Below are positions 29,938-39,475 of a stretch of DNA of 64,000 nt, one piece after another; position 1 is the stretch's first letter, and every line of letters begins with the position of its first letter. The notes under the pieces are model-generated. The model was not told the origin of the DNA. It made no database searches and saw only the letters and a program-made list of their open reading frames with translations. This DNA comes from Oscillospiraceae bacterium (GTDB taxonomy: Bacteria; Bacillota; Clostridia; Oscillospirales; Acutalibacteraceae). A program made the position numbers and the translations under genes. The DNA lies in the NCBI GenBank assembly GCA_029225165.1, contig JAQXVY010000004.1, forward strand, positions 22,321 through 86,320, in the 5' to 3' direction.

Positions 29938-30726
29938 GTGAAAAATAAAAAAGTACGAGTGACATTTACAATTATTGCAACTGTTATGCTTATTGCAGGG
30001 ATAGGACTGATTTTGTTCCCGACCATTTCCAACTGGTACGGAAAAAGTGTGGCTAAGGATATTTCAAACACCTTTGACCAAAGCACAAGTAATCAAATGG
30101 ATGGTTCCTTTAGGGAAGCAAAAAAGAAGGGCATTGTTGATGATGAGGGATACCTTAAAGACGGTTCCTCGGACTACCCCATATATTTCAAGGCAGATAT
30201 TGAAAGGTTAAAGCGTGACAGCATAGAGTATAACGAAATGCTGAAAACAAAGCAAAGGGAAAAGCTGACAGACGAAATTGCCTATGAACAGCCCTCCCTA
30301 AAGCTTAGTGAATATGGAATTTTTAACGGTGTTTACGGCTATGTTGAGGCACCTGCCATTGATATGAAACTGCCGATTTACTTGGGCACAGGCAGAAATC
30401 ATATGGAGTATGGCTCGGCACACCTGACATATACATCACTGCCTATCGGCGGTAAGGACACAAACTGCGTACTTGCAGGACACACAGGATATGTGGGCAG
30501 AATATTCTTCGATAACATCCGAAATTTGAAAATCGGAGATGAAATTAAGGTTAAAAATTACTGGTCAACGCTAAAATATTCTGTAACAGAAACGAAAGTA
30601 ATTACACCAAAACAGATGGATGACATTTTCCTTAAAGAGGGTAAGGATATGCTGATTTTGATGACCTGTATTAAGACAGACGGCAGTGGATTTGACAGAT
30701 ATTTGGTATTTTGCGAAAGGAAGTAA
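29938..30726 (+). CDS. Second sortase (GTG start)
   Basis: CVLAGHTGYVGRIFFDNI and LILMTCIKTDGSGFDRYLVF; no C-terminal TM. Confidence 0.88.
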   Translation: MKNKKVRVTFTIIATVMLIAGIGLILFPTISNWYGKSVAKDISNTFDQSTSNQMDGSFREAKKKGIVDDEGYLKDGSSDYPIYFKADIERLKRDSIEYNEMLKTKQREKLTDEIAYEQPSLKLSEYGIFNGVYGYVEAPAIDMKLPIYLGTGRNHMEYGSAHLTYTSLPIGGKDTNCVLAGHTGYVGRIFFDNIRNLKIGDEIKVKNYWSTLKYSVTETKVITPKQMDDIFLKEGKDMLILMTCIKTDGSGFDRYLVFCERK

Positions 30727-30728
30727 TT

Positions 30729-31106
30729 ATGGATAAGGAACTTAACAGATTGCAAAGGGAAGAGGCAGGAAAAAGGCTGAAAATTTTGGGATACCCACAG
30801 GATGTTTGCCAAAAATATAAGGACAAATCTTTTATGCTAAAATTACAAGAGGCAGACAGCGGAGATGTCCCCGAAGAAATTAATATTGCACCGTTCCTAA
30901 AAATGGAGCAGGACGAAAACATATTTACCTACCTTTACAGATATTCTGTAACAGAAGATGGAAAATTGCAGTTAAGACTGTTTTTCGTCACAGACAAGGT
31001 GGATGAGTGGGAAAAGGACAGAGAAACCTTGTGCAGTGCAATGGAAAAGGGAATAGATACGAAAGACGCAAAATCAATATTCCGTACATTTGTCCGCCCA
31101 ATGTGA
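30729..31106 (+). CDS. Hypothetical protein at the end of the pilus operon
   Basis: Follows the sortase within a few nt; 125 aa from the preferred ATG 30729 (track start 30711). Confidence 0.6.
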   Translation: MDKELNRLQREEAGKRLKILGYPQDVCQKYKDKSFMLKLQEADSGDVPEEINIAPFLKMEQDENIFTYLYRYSVTEDGKLQLRLFFVTDKVDEWEKDRETLCSAMEKGIDTKDAKSIFRTFVRPM

Positions 31107-31246
31107 TGTTTTCCCTGATATTATCCGCAATAAAAACGATAAAGCAAATAAATACAAAAAATAATATATTTTTGCAATTATTTTTCAAAAAGCTATTGAC
31201 AATTCACCATAACTTATTATATAATAATCAGGCACGAAAATTAAAA

Positions 31247-31323
31247 CGAGGTGTAACTCAGTTTGGTAGAGTGCTTGGTTTGGGACCAAGATGCCGCAGG
31301 TTCGAGTCCTGTCACCTCGACCA
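31247..31323 (+). tRNA. tRNA-Pro (anticodon TGG)
   Basis: Acceptor CGAGGTG/CACCTCG, anticodon arm CTTGG-TTTGGGA-CCAAG, TTCGAGT T-loop, encoded CCA. Confidence 0.95.
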
Positions 31324-31324
31324 T

Positions 31325-31357
31325 AAATTCAGCATACAGATGTGTGCTGAATTTTTG
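31325..31357 (+). terminator. Hairpin with T-tract after tRNA-Pro(TGG)
   Basis: AATTCAGCA...TGTGCTGAATTTTT. Confidence 0.65.
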
Positions 31358-31406
31358 CTATTTAGTTTTATCACAAGAATGTGACAAAACAGGACAAATT
31401 CCATAA

Positions 31407-31483
31407 CGAGGTGTGGCTCAGTTTGGTAGAGCGCTGCGTTCGGGACGCAGAGGCCGCAGGTTCGACTCCTGTCACCTCGACCA
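31407..31483 (+). tRNA. tRNA-Pro (anticodon CGG)
   Basis: Acceptor CGAGGTG/CACCTCG, anticodon arm CTGCG-TTCGGGA-CGCAG, encoded CCA. Confidence 0.95.
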
Positions 31484-31484
31484 T

Positions 31485-31522
31485 TAAAACAGGTAATGCA
31501 TCGGCATTACCTGTTTTAATTT
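31485..31522 (+). terminator. Intrinsic terminator after tRNA-Pro(CGG)
   Basis: AAAACAGGTAATGC ATCG GCATTACCTGTTTT. Confidence 0.7.
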
Positions 31523-31985
31523 TAAACAAGCAACGAGGTGACAGGAGTCGAAGGTGACGAGTACGACCGCCGCCAGTGGCGGAGGAAGGGAGTACGAGGA
31601 AGAGCCGCAACAAGGAGTTTGAGGAAGTGCATTTATGCACGACGCTAAACGACTATGTTGCAATCGGAGTAAAGAAAACAGTCCTGTGGACTGTTTTTGG
31701 GGAGAGTGTAGAAGATACTATTGTAGGAAATAGTGTTTCTTCTTTGTATATAATATATCGCCTATTCTTATAAATTAATTGCAAAACATTTACTAAAATG
31801 ATATGATATTTTTAGGAAATTAACTGTATAGGAATAGGAGGGGGTTATGTCCTTTCAATGTCAGTAGCAGATGAAAGAAATTCTGACTTGGTTGGTACAT
31901 TTCATATTACTTCAACATGGAAAAAGTCAGAAAATACATACAAGCTTATTTTTAATATGGATTCAAGAATTATGTGAGGTGCAAA

Positions 31986-32240
31986 ATGGATAAAATATGT
32001 CAAAGTTGTGGTATGCCTATTACTTCTAATGAGCAGTTAGGCACAGAAAATGATGGAAAAATAAATAACGACTACTGTAAATACTGTTACGAAAAAGGTG
32101 AATTTATTGACAAGGTGACAATGGAAGAATACATAGAAATGTGTTCACAATACGGTTCACAGGCAGGAATGACAAATGAAGAAATGAAAGAGCATTGTGA
32201 AAAGCTTTTCCCTACATTAAAAAGGTGGAAAGCGGAATGA
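31986..32240 (+). CDS. Zinc-ribbon domain protein
   Basis: MDKICQSCGMPITSNEQLGTENDGKINNDYCKYCYEKGEF; track start 31974. Confidence 0.8.
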   Translation: MDKICQSCGMPITSNEQLGTENDGKINNDYCKYCYEKGEFIDKVTMEEYIEMCSQYGSQAGMTNEEMKEHCEKLFPTLKRWKAE

Positions 32241-32269
32241 TTAGTATTGGCAAATAATGATTTGTATTT

Positions 32270-33859
32270 ATGGTGGTGTGCGTTATGAATGAAGAAACAA
32301 ATAAGGGGTTGACCCTGCTGAAAAAAGGGCAGAAAGGACTGCTTCACCTGATTTTCAGCCGATTGGGACTGATTTTGCTGCTGTTGGCAGTTCAGATTTT
32401 TGTTATGTTCGGTGTATTCTATTGGTTTGCAGAGTTTCTCCCTCATATCTATGGCGGAATGATACTATTTATGGCGGTTATGGTGCTATATCTCATTAAC
32501 AGTCGTATGGACGCATCGGCAAAGCTTACTTGGATGATGGTTATTATGCTGTTGCCTGTATTCGGAGCGTTGCTGTTTTGGTACACTCAAAGGGACTTGG
32601 GGAATCGCACCCTGAAAAAGCGTATGAATTGGCTGATTGACCATACAAGAAAGAGTATTCCTCAATCCCAAAAGCTGATGGAAAATCTGGACAAGGAGGC
32701 TCCGGAGGTTTCGGCACTTACCCGATATTTAGGTCGTACCGGGTGCTATCCTGTCTATGAAAACACTGATGTAACATATTTTCCATTGGGAGAAAATATG
32801 TGGGAGGAAATGCTTAAGCAACTGGAACAGGCAGAGCATTTTATCTTTTTGGAATATTTCATTGTAGATGAAGGTCTGATGTGGGGCAAAATATTGGAGA
32901 TTTTGGCTCGGAAAGCCAAGCAGGGTGTTGAGGTTCGTGTAATGTACGACGGCACCTGTGAATTCTCAACACTGCCACACGATTATCCAAAGCGATTGAA
33001 GGAGCTGGGTATTCAGTGCAAAATGTTTTCCCCTGTGACTCCCTTTCTTTCCACTCACTATAATTATAGGGATCACAGAAAAATTATGGTGATTGACGGA
33101 CACACAGCCTTTACAGGAGGTGTGAATTTGGCAGATGAATACATAAATCATAACAGCAAATACGGTCATTGGAAGGATGTAGGTGTTATGCTTAAGGGCG
33201 ATGCAGTAAAAAGCTTTACCTTGATGTCATTGCAGAGCTGGAACATTGATGAAAAACATCCTGAGTTCCAAAAGTATTTGGACTATCCGACTTTTGTACC
33301 TGACAATACTTCAGGATATGTAATTCCATATGGTGATTGCCCTCTTGATCAGGACAAGGTGGGCGAGCGTATTTATATGGATATTCTGAACAGGGCGCAG
33401 AGGTATGTTCATATTATGACGCCCTATCTGATAATGGACAACGAAATGGAAACAGCGCTGAAATTCGCTTCAGAGCGTGGAGTGGAAGTGTCTTTAATTC
33501 TCCCGGGAGTGACTGACAGTGCAGCCGCTCACGGCTTGGCATGGACTCACTATGCCTCGTTGCTGGAGTCGGGCGTGAAAATCTACGAATACACACCGGG
33601 ATTTGTTCACGCAAAGGTATTTGTCAGCGATGACAGAGAAGCGGTGGTAGGCACCATCAATATGGATTACAGGAGCCTTTATCATCACTTTGAGTGCGCA
33701 ACCTATTTGTACAAAACCGCCTGTATAACAGATATTGCAGAGGATTATAAGGAAACTCTTTCAAAGTGCGTTGAGATAACACCTCGGTCACAAAAAAAGG
33801 TGAAATTAAGCCGTAAGGTGATAGGTATCCTCCTAAAAATTTTTGCTCCTTTGATGTAA
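32270..33859 (+). CDS. cls: Cardiolipin synthase
   Basis: Two PLD motifs: HYNYRDHRKIMVIDGHTAFTGG and FVHAKVFVSDDREAVVGTINMD. Confidence 0.93.
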   Translation: MVVCVMNEETNKGLTLLKKGQKGLLHLIFSRLGLILLLLAVQIFVMFGVFYWFAEFLPHIYGGMILFMAVMVLYLINSRMDASAKLTWMMVIMLLPVFGALLFWYTQRDLGNRTLKKRMNWLIDHTRKSIPQSQKLMENLDKEAPEVSALTRYLGRTGCYPVYENTDVTYFPLGENMWEEMLKQLEQAEHFIFLEYFIVDEGLMWGKILEILARKAKQGVEVRVMYDGTCEFSTLPHDYPKRLKELGIQCKMFSPVTPFLSTHYNYRDHRKIMVIDGHTAFTGGVNLADEYINHNSKYGHWKDVGVMLKGDAVKSFTLMSLQSWNIDEKHPEFQKYLDYPTFVPDNTSGYVIPYGDCPLDQDKVGERIYMDILNRAQRYVHIMTPYLIMDNEMETALKFASERGVEVSLILPGVTDSAAAHGLAWTHYASLLESGVKIYEYTPGFVHAKVFVSDDREAVVGTINMDYRSLYHHFECATYLYKTACITDIAEDYKETLSKCVEITPRSQKKVKLSRKVIGILLKIFAPLM

Positions 33860-33907
33860 ATGAAATTATTTCCGTTTTTTAGGAAACGCTGATAAATAAG
33901 GCATTTT

Positions 33908-33940
33908 AAAAGGCTCAAGTTCATTTGAACTTGAGCCTTT
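33908..33940. terminator. Bidirectional intrinsic terminator between convergent genes
   Basis: Perfect stem AAAGGCTCAAGTTCA TT TGAACTTGAGCCTTT. Confidence 0.75.
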
Positions 33941-33963
33941 GACTTAGGGAAATACTGAATAAA

Positions 33964-35994
33964 TCACTTTACATTAACTTTCAGATTAAGGGTTTTTACG
34001 CCATTAACCTTGATTTTCAGGGTTGTTGTTCCCTTTTTAAGTCCTTTGATTTTTAGAACCGATGTACTTACCTTTGAATTAATTTTTGCAATCTTTGTGT
34101 TTGTGTACTTATTGTCTATGGTTGCAACCTTACCGCTGATTAATACTGTGGCAGTACCGCCCTTTTTCACCTTAACTGTTGTTTTTGTGAGCCTTGGTGC
34201 TGTTGCAACAACTACCTTGCAAGTCAGCTTTTTGCCTGTTGTAAGTGTGGCTGTAACCGTTGCTGTTCCTTTGCTAAGTGCTGTTATCTTACCGTCCTTA
34301 ACTGTGGCAACATTTTTGTTTGATGTTGTCCAGGACCTTACTGTTCCGCCAACAGCCTTTATGGTTTTGCTTCCACCTGACTTTAGGATAACCTTTGACA
34401 ATGTCAGCTTTGGTGAGGTTACAACAGTTACCTTACAGGTGAGCTTTTCCCCTGTTGTTAAAGTTGCGGTGATTGTTGCAGTGCCTTTGCCCACCGCTGT
34501 CACCTTTCCGTTATTAACAGTCGCAACATTTTTGTTTGAGGTTTCCCAGGCTTTTGCTGTGCCGTCTGTAACCTTTAAAATCTTAGTATCACCGGCTTTA
34601 AGGGTTAATTTTGATTCAGAAAGCTTTGCCTGATTCTGAATTTTCCTGACTTCGCCCTCAAGTAGTACCTGCTCACCCCAAGCTTTTACAAGATACTCAT
34701 TTTTATCAGCTTTTTCAACCGAGTATTCAGATATTTTATATTCTCCTGTATCATAATTCAAATATCTTCTTTTTGGTGTTACAGATACTATTTCATATCC
34801 ATAATCGGGGATAATCTGAAAATAAAAGGAATAATCATAATTAACAATTTGACTTTCAATTGGGTAACTATAACTTGGAGTTGTTCCATCTCCGGGGATA
34901 TATTGGTATAAAGATACATGTTCCAAATTTGTTGTAAAAGAGCAAAGTGAGCCTATTCCGTGAACTGTATGTGCAGAACTATTAGTTAAGGCTCCTATTG
35001 TAATATCTCCGGTAACACAAGGAATATCAATAGTGTATGTGTATTCATCAACCTCTATCGGATCAATAAAAGTGTCTTTGCCCATTACAACACCTATATC
35101 ACTAATTATGTCATAAGCAAGGGTTTCCTTGCCTTTTACCGTAGTAGTAAAACTACTTCCATATTTACAGTAATTAGGCTTGTAAGAGAAATTTAATTCA
35201 TCTCCATCACAGGCATATAAGTAATTTACCTTTACATATCCGTCTTTATCTTGGTTTGTTGCCTTTTTCTCTGCAACTACTTTAACAAACATACTTCCCG
35301 ACGGCATATACCTAAGTGTATAAGAGCCGTCCTCATTTTTTGTCAATGTATCAGCAGACTCACCGTCAAGCATATCCTGCTCACGATAATCATAACCCTT
35401 GGCAAGTGGTTCACCGTAATAATTTACAGTATCGTAAAGATAAGCACAGGTGTTAACTGCCTTAATTTCCTTTATTTCGTAACCCTCTTTTGGTGTGAAG
35501 GTTTCTTCAAAATAGAAAGAACCGTTTGGCAAATAATAATCCTCACAGCCGTAGTACTTAACATTAGGCATATCGGACACTACATTTTCTAATACCCTGA
35601 CAATTTCACCGTAACCGCTACTTCCGACTTGAACCGCACCGGTCTTTGACGCAGTATATGCAGAGATATACAGATTTCCTGTAACCTTAGGAATGTCAAC
35701 GGACAAGGTGTAGTCGTCAACAGCCTTTGGCTCAACTATGGTGCCGTCATCCATAATTACTCCAACCTTAATCTCGCCCATTTCTTCTTTGTTTTTAATT
35801 GAGATTGTTGTGGAGTAGCTGTCGCCCTTTTTCACTTCAAGAGAAGTGTTGCTGATAACAGCTTCTGTTTTGTTGAGTATGGTAACAGCATATGTATCTG
35901 CCCCGGTTGTTTCGGCACTAACCGCAGGTAATGCAGTGACAATCATAGACAGCATTAACACCATAGAAAGTGTGATTGACAATAGCTTTTTCAT
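33964..35994 (-). CDS. Secreted Ig-like (Big2) domain surface protein
   Basis: Signal peptide; two near-identical Big2 repeats (TSNKNVATVNNGKVTAVGKGTATITATLTTGEKLTCKV / TSNKNVATVKDGKITALSKGTATVTATLTTGKKLTCKV). Confidence 0.85.
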   Translation of the reverse strand: MKKLLSITLSMVLMLSMIVTALPAVSAETTGADTYAVTILNKTEAVISNTSLEVKKGDSYSTTISIKNKEEMGEIKVGVIMDDGTIVEPKAVDDYTLSVDIPKVTGNLYISAYTASKTGAVQVGSSGYGEIVRVLENVVSDMPNVKYYGCEDYYLPNGSFYFEETFTPKEGYEIKEIKAVNTCAYLYDTVNYYGEPLAKGYDYREQDMLDGESADTLTKNEDGSYTLRYMPSGSMFVKVVAEKKATNQDKDGYVKVNYLYACDGDELNFSYKPNYCKYGSSFTTTVKGKETLAYDIISDIGVVMGKDTFIDPIEVDEYTYTIDIPCVTGDITIGALTNSSAHTVHGIGSLCSFTTNLEHVSLYQYIPGDGTTPSYSYPIESQIVNYDYSFYFQIIPDYGYEIVSVTPKRRYLNYDTGEYKISEYSVEKADKNEYLVKAWGEQVLLEGEVRKIQNQAKLSESKLTLKAGDTKILKVTDGTAKAWETSNKNVATVNNGKVTAVGKGTATITATLTTGEKLTCKVTVVTSPKLTLSKVILKSGGSKTIKAVGGTVRSWTTSNKNVATVKDGKITALSKGTATVTATLTTGKKLTCKVVVATAPRLTKTTVKVKKGGTATVLISGKVATIDNKYTNTKIAKINSKVSTSVLKIKGLKKGTTTLKIKVNGVKTLNLKVNVK

Positions 35995-36177
35995 TCTAAA
36001 CTCTCCTTTTACTAATAAATTTTGCTTTGCAAAAACTTATTTAACCATTTTTATCACCTTATTTGATTAGAAAAGTATTTAATTGGTTTATATCCATATT
36101 TTAGCACTTTGAGACAACAAAGTAAAGATAATTAATGTATAAATGACGAACTTTTTGTTAATTATGCAAAAATGTAA

Positions 36178-36525
36178 TACGGCTTTGCGCCAACATGCTA
36201 TGATGACAACGGGGATATTTATTCTGTTACAAAGTCAGAAAACGGAGATATTTTCACCTTTGACTGTTCCTACAACAATTTGGAGATTTCCTTTGGCAAG
36301 GTGCAGGATTTAAATGAGGTATGGGAACGGTTTACAGAATATATCGAATTTTCCAATGACTATTTAAAGCCCTATAACACCTTGCTCACAGGCTTTGGAA
36401 TAAATCCCTACAGACAGTATAACAACAACATTCCTATTCCAAACGGCAGATACAGAATGCTTTTTAATTACCTCAACTCCTACAAGGAGCATCAGCCTGA
36501 AAAGCAGTTTTTTCATCATAATTAA
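36178..36525 (+). pseudogene. 5'-truncated CDS remnant
   Basis: Frame is open from just after a stop at 36175-36177 without a plausible start until a TTG at 36280; protein-like sequence (YGFAPTCYDDNGDIYSVTKSENGDIFTFDCSYNNLEISFGKVQDL...). Confidence 0.55.
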
Positions 36526-36722
36526 AATACAGTTGTATAATTTTGACAAATAATGCCTCAATTTTCTATGACTTGTTACAAATAGATTGATGTTTTCAAC
36601 AAAATATATTGTGTTTTTTTGACGATAATGCTAATTTATTATTTATAGCAAAAATTGTATAATGTATGTAAGAATTAGTAATATGTAAATTATAATTCGG
36701 AAATCAACAGGAGGAATATTTT

Positions 36723-37856
36723 ATGAAAAAAATAATATCAGCGGTACTGACCCTTGCAATGTTGATAACAATGTTTGTTGTTCCCGTAACAGGGACATCG
36801 GCAAAAACAACTAAAAAAGTGCCTACTACCTATATTGCAACAAATAGAAGTTATGCAGTAAAGAATGGTTCTGTGTTCTGTTTTGACAAGGGAAAACTCC
36901 AGTACAGAACTAAACAGGGCAAAACAAAAACCCTTGCAAAGTTTTCTGATCTTTACACTTGTAAGTATTATGTAAGGAGTAATACTGTTTACTATAATAC
37001 CAATAACCAAAAGTCCCACTGCCTTATGCAGGTTGGCTTAAACGGAAAGAATAAAAAGAAGCTTTACAGCAGTAAAAATTCAGTTGTAATGGTAATCGGC
37101 GGATACGGCTCAAGTGTTATTTTCCAATGCGGAGAAAAGATTTGCAGGTATAAGGACGGCAAGGTAAAAACACTTGTTAAAACCGATGACGGTGGCTTGC
37201 TTTCTTCACTCACGCAGATATTTAACGGAAAAATTTACTATAATAACAAATCCTATGATTTAGCAACAGGTAAGACAAAAACTTTCATGGCGGATTTTAC
37301 TTATTCAACAAAGAATTATCTGTACTTTGTAAACAGTAAAATGGATTTGAAAAGGCTTGATAAGTCCGGCAAAATCAATACTGTAGCTACAAGGATTACC
37401 GACCTGAACTATGCTGACGGTGATACGGTTTGTTTCAGTAAGAAGAACAGTAATAATAAAGAGGTATTTTACAGAAGAACAGGCGTAAAGAATAAGGCAG
37501 TACAGCTTTGTACATGGAATGATATTTATAGTAAGATTAAAAATAAGGACGATTTAAAGTCAAGCTCAATGCATTCTGTTACTATGGAGATAGCAGGAGG
37601 CAAGGTGTACTTATCTCCTCTCGTTATGGGTGGTATGGAGTATGACGAAAAGACCGGTACATTCAGTGACTTTATATTCCGTCAGTCACTCCTTTCTGTT
37701 CCTGTAAAGGGCGGTACACCGAAGATGGTTTACGAATGCAAGGGTTATGACGGTATAAAAGTTATGACAATTAACAATAAACTGCAATATAAGGTGATTA
37801 AAAACCTGTACGACCTAAAAAATAATTTATATGAAGATGTTTTTTCAATGATGTAA
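36723..37856 (+). CDS. Secreted hypothetical protein (DUF5050-like repeats)
   Basis: Signal peptide; YYNTNNQKSHCLMQVGLNGKNKKKLY-type repeated beta segments. Confidence 0.65.
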   Translation: MKKIISAVLTLAMLITMFVVPVTGTSAKTTKKVPTTYIATNRSYAVKNGSVFCFDKGKLQYRTKQGKTKTLAKFSDLYTCKYYVRSNTVYYNTNNQKSHCLMQVGLNGKNKKKLYSSKNSVVMVIGGYGSSVIFQCGEKICRYKDGKVKTLVKTDDGGLLSSLTQIFNGKIYYNNKSYDLATGKTKTFMADFTYSTKNYLYFVNSKMDLKRLDKSGKINTVATRITDLNYADGDTVCFSKKNSNNKEVFYRRTGVKNKAVQLCTWNDIYSKIKNKDDLKSSSMHSVTMEIAGGKVYLSPLVMGGMEYDEKTGTFSDFIFRQSLLSVPVKGGTPKMVYECKGYDGIKVMTINNKLQYKVIKNLYDLKNNLYEDVFSMM

Positions 37857-37873
37857 ATTACTGAAAAAATTTG

Positions 37874-37908
37874 GCTGTGACGAGTGAAAAATTCGTCACA
37901 GCTTTTTT
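37874..37908 (+). terminator. Intrinsic terminator
   Basis: GCTGTGACGA...TTCGTCACAGC TTTTTT. Confidence 0.8.
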
Positions 37909-37988
37909 ATTTTTATTAATTTTTCAACCCTTTAAGTCAGAAAATAAATTCAGCGTAAAATTTAGTTGAATAAATTGTTACAAATTCC

Positions 37989-38017
37989 TTGCAAAATTTT
38001 AACCTATGGTATATAAT
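37989..38017 (+). promoter_or_regulatory. Candidate sigma-A promoter of mraZ/dcw
   Basis: TTGCAA -N17- TATAAT. Confidence 0.65.
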
Positions 38018-38027
38018 AGTGTTTGTT

Positions 38028-38065
38028 AAGTGGCATTCCGTGTCAATTCGTGACACTAAGTGTTG
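38028..38065 (+). promoter_or_regulatory. Candidate MraZ operator (four GTG repeats at 10-bp period)
   Basis: GTG at 38030, 38040, 38050, 38060 directly upstream of mraZ. Confidence 0.65.
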
Positions 38066-38119
38066 AAGGATGATAGGCGAATGTCATTTTTATTCTGAAT
38101 TTGGAGGTGGCAGATAAAT

Positions 38120-38536
38120 ATGTTCTCGGGTATGTCGGTTCATTCCGTTGACGCTAAGGGCAGAATTGTTCTGCCACAAAGATTCAGGGAGGCTCTTGGT
38201 GAGGAATTTTATGTTACCAACGGCTTTTCCAGCAATATTCAGATTATGTCAGTTGAAGAATTCAACCGCCTAAAGGATCAAATTCGTGAGCTTCCTGCAA
38301 AGAGTGCTTTGGCGCTCCAGTATGTTCTTTTATCTGCCGCAACCCTTGTGAGCCCTAACTCACAGGGCAGAATTCAGTTACCCCAAAAACTGCGTGAGGA
38401 CAGTGCCATTGAGGGCGAGGCTGTTGTTGTGGGTATGGATACAAGAATTGAAGTTTGGAACAAGGAACGGTTTGACCAATTTATTGACGACAAGAAGAAA
38501 GATTTGGACGACGCTCTGAGTCTTTTAAGGATTTAA
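38120..38536 (+). CDS. mraZ: Transcriptional regulator MraZ
   Basis: HSVDAKGRIVLPQRFREAL and second SpoVT/AbrB-like repeat SPNSQGRIQLPQKLRE. Confidence 0.95.
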   Translation: MFSGMSVHSVDAKGRIVLPQRFREALGEEFYVTNGFSSNIQIMSVEEFNRLKDQIRELPAKSALALQYVLLSAATLVSPNSQGRIQLPQKLREDSAIEGEAVVVGMDTRIEVWNKERFDQFIDDKKKDLDDALSLLRI

Positions 38537-38542
38537 TCCAAG

Positions 38543-39475
38543 ATGAGCTTTAATCATATTCCCGTGTTGCTCAAGGAGTGCATTGAGGGGCTTAATATAA
38601 AAGAAAACGGAATTTATGTTGATGGCACAGCAGGCGGTGGAGGTCATTCGGCAGAAATTCTCAAACATTTAAAGTGCGGTAAGCTGTTTTCCATTGACAG
38701 GGATCCTGACGCAATCAGAACAGTTACGGAGAGGTTTAAGGATGAGCCTAATTCCATAATAATCAAGGGTTGCTTTGGAGATATGAAGTCCCTGTTAAAG
38801 GACAGAGGAGTAAATCAGGTTGACGGAGTTTTACTGGACATTGGCGTCAGCTCACATCAGCTTGATACAGAGTCAAGGGGCTTTAGCTTTCACAAGGACG
38901 CTCCCCTTGATATGAGAATGAGCCAAAGCGGTACAACGGCCGCCGACCTTGTTAATAACCTTAGCTATGAAGAGCTTAGAGATATAATCTACCGCTATGG
39001 CGAGGACAAGTACGCACCATCCATAGCAAAAGGCATCGTAAAGGCAAGGGAAGAGGGAAAAATCGAAACCACCCTTCAGCTTGCAGAAATTATAAAGTCA
39101 AGTGTGCCTCAAAAGGTAAGGAGAGAGGGACATCCTGCCCGAAAAACCTTTCAGGCACTTAGAATAGAAGTAAACGGTGAATTAACCCAGCTTGAAAATG
39201 GCTTGGAGGACGCATTTGATATGCTTGCTTTCGGTGGCAGGCTTGCAGTAATCACATTCCACTCCTTAGAGGACAGAATTGTCAAGAAGAAAATGGCGTC
39301 CTGGTGTCAGGGCTGTACCTGTCCAAAGGACTTTCCTGTGTGTGTTTGTGGAAATTCACCAAAGGCAAGGCTTGTAAACCGCAAGCCAATAGAGGCTGAA
39401 ATTTCCGAATTGGAAAATAACGCCCGTAGCCGAAGTGCAAAGCTGAGAATTTGCGAAAAAATTTATGTAAAATGA
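38543..39475 (+). CDS. rsmH: 16S rRNA (cytosine(1402)-N(4))-methyltransferase
   Basis: HIPVLLKECIEGL, VDGTAGGGGHSAEIL, RKTFQALRIEVN. Confidence 0.96.
   Translation: MSFNHIPVLLKECIEGLNIKENGIYVDGTAGGGGHSAEILKHLKCGKLFSIDRDPDAIRTVTERFKDEPNSIIIKGCFGDMKSLLKDRGVNQVDGVLLDIGVSSHQLDTESRGFSFHKDAPLDMRMSQSGTTAADLVNNLSYEELRDIIYRYGEDKYAPSIAKGIVKAREEGKIETTLQLAEIIKSSVPQKVRREGHPARKTFQALRIEVNGELTQLENGLEDAFDMLAFGGRLAVITFHSLEDRIVKKKMASWCQGCTCPKDFPVCVCGNSPKARLVNRKPIEAEISELENNARSRSAKLRICEKIYVK

Noticed and set aside
31371-31640. 89-aa minus ORF containing VEVTGVEPAASASRTQRSTKLSHTS
   Set aside because: Antisense translation of tRNA-Pro(CGG) and flanks; a common spurious ORF type.
31858-31977. 39-aa ORF MSVADERNSDLVGTFHITSTWKKSENTYKLIFNMDSRIM
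   Set aside because: Weak RBS, overlaps the start region of the zinc-ribbon gene, no recognisable family; possibly a decayed gene fragment but not supportable.
34010-34633. 207-aa plus ORF antisense to the Big2 gene
   Set aside because: Low-complexity Val/Thr/Pro translation opposite a well-supported CDS; no RBS context.
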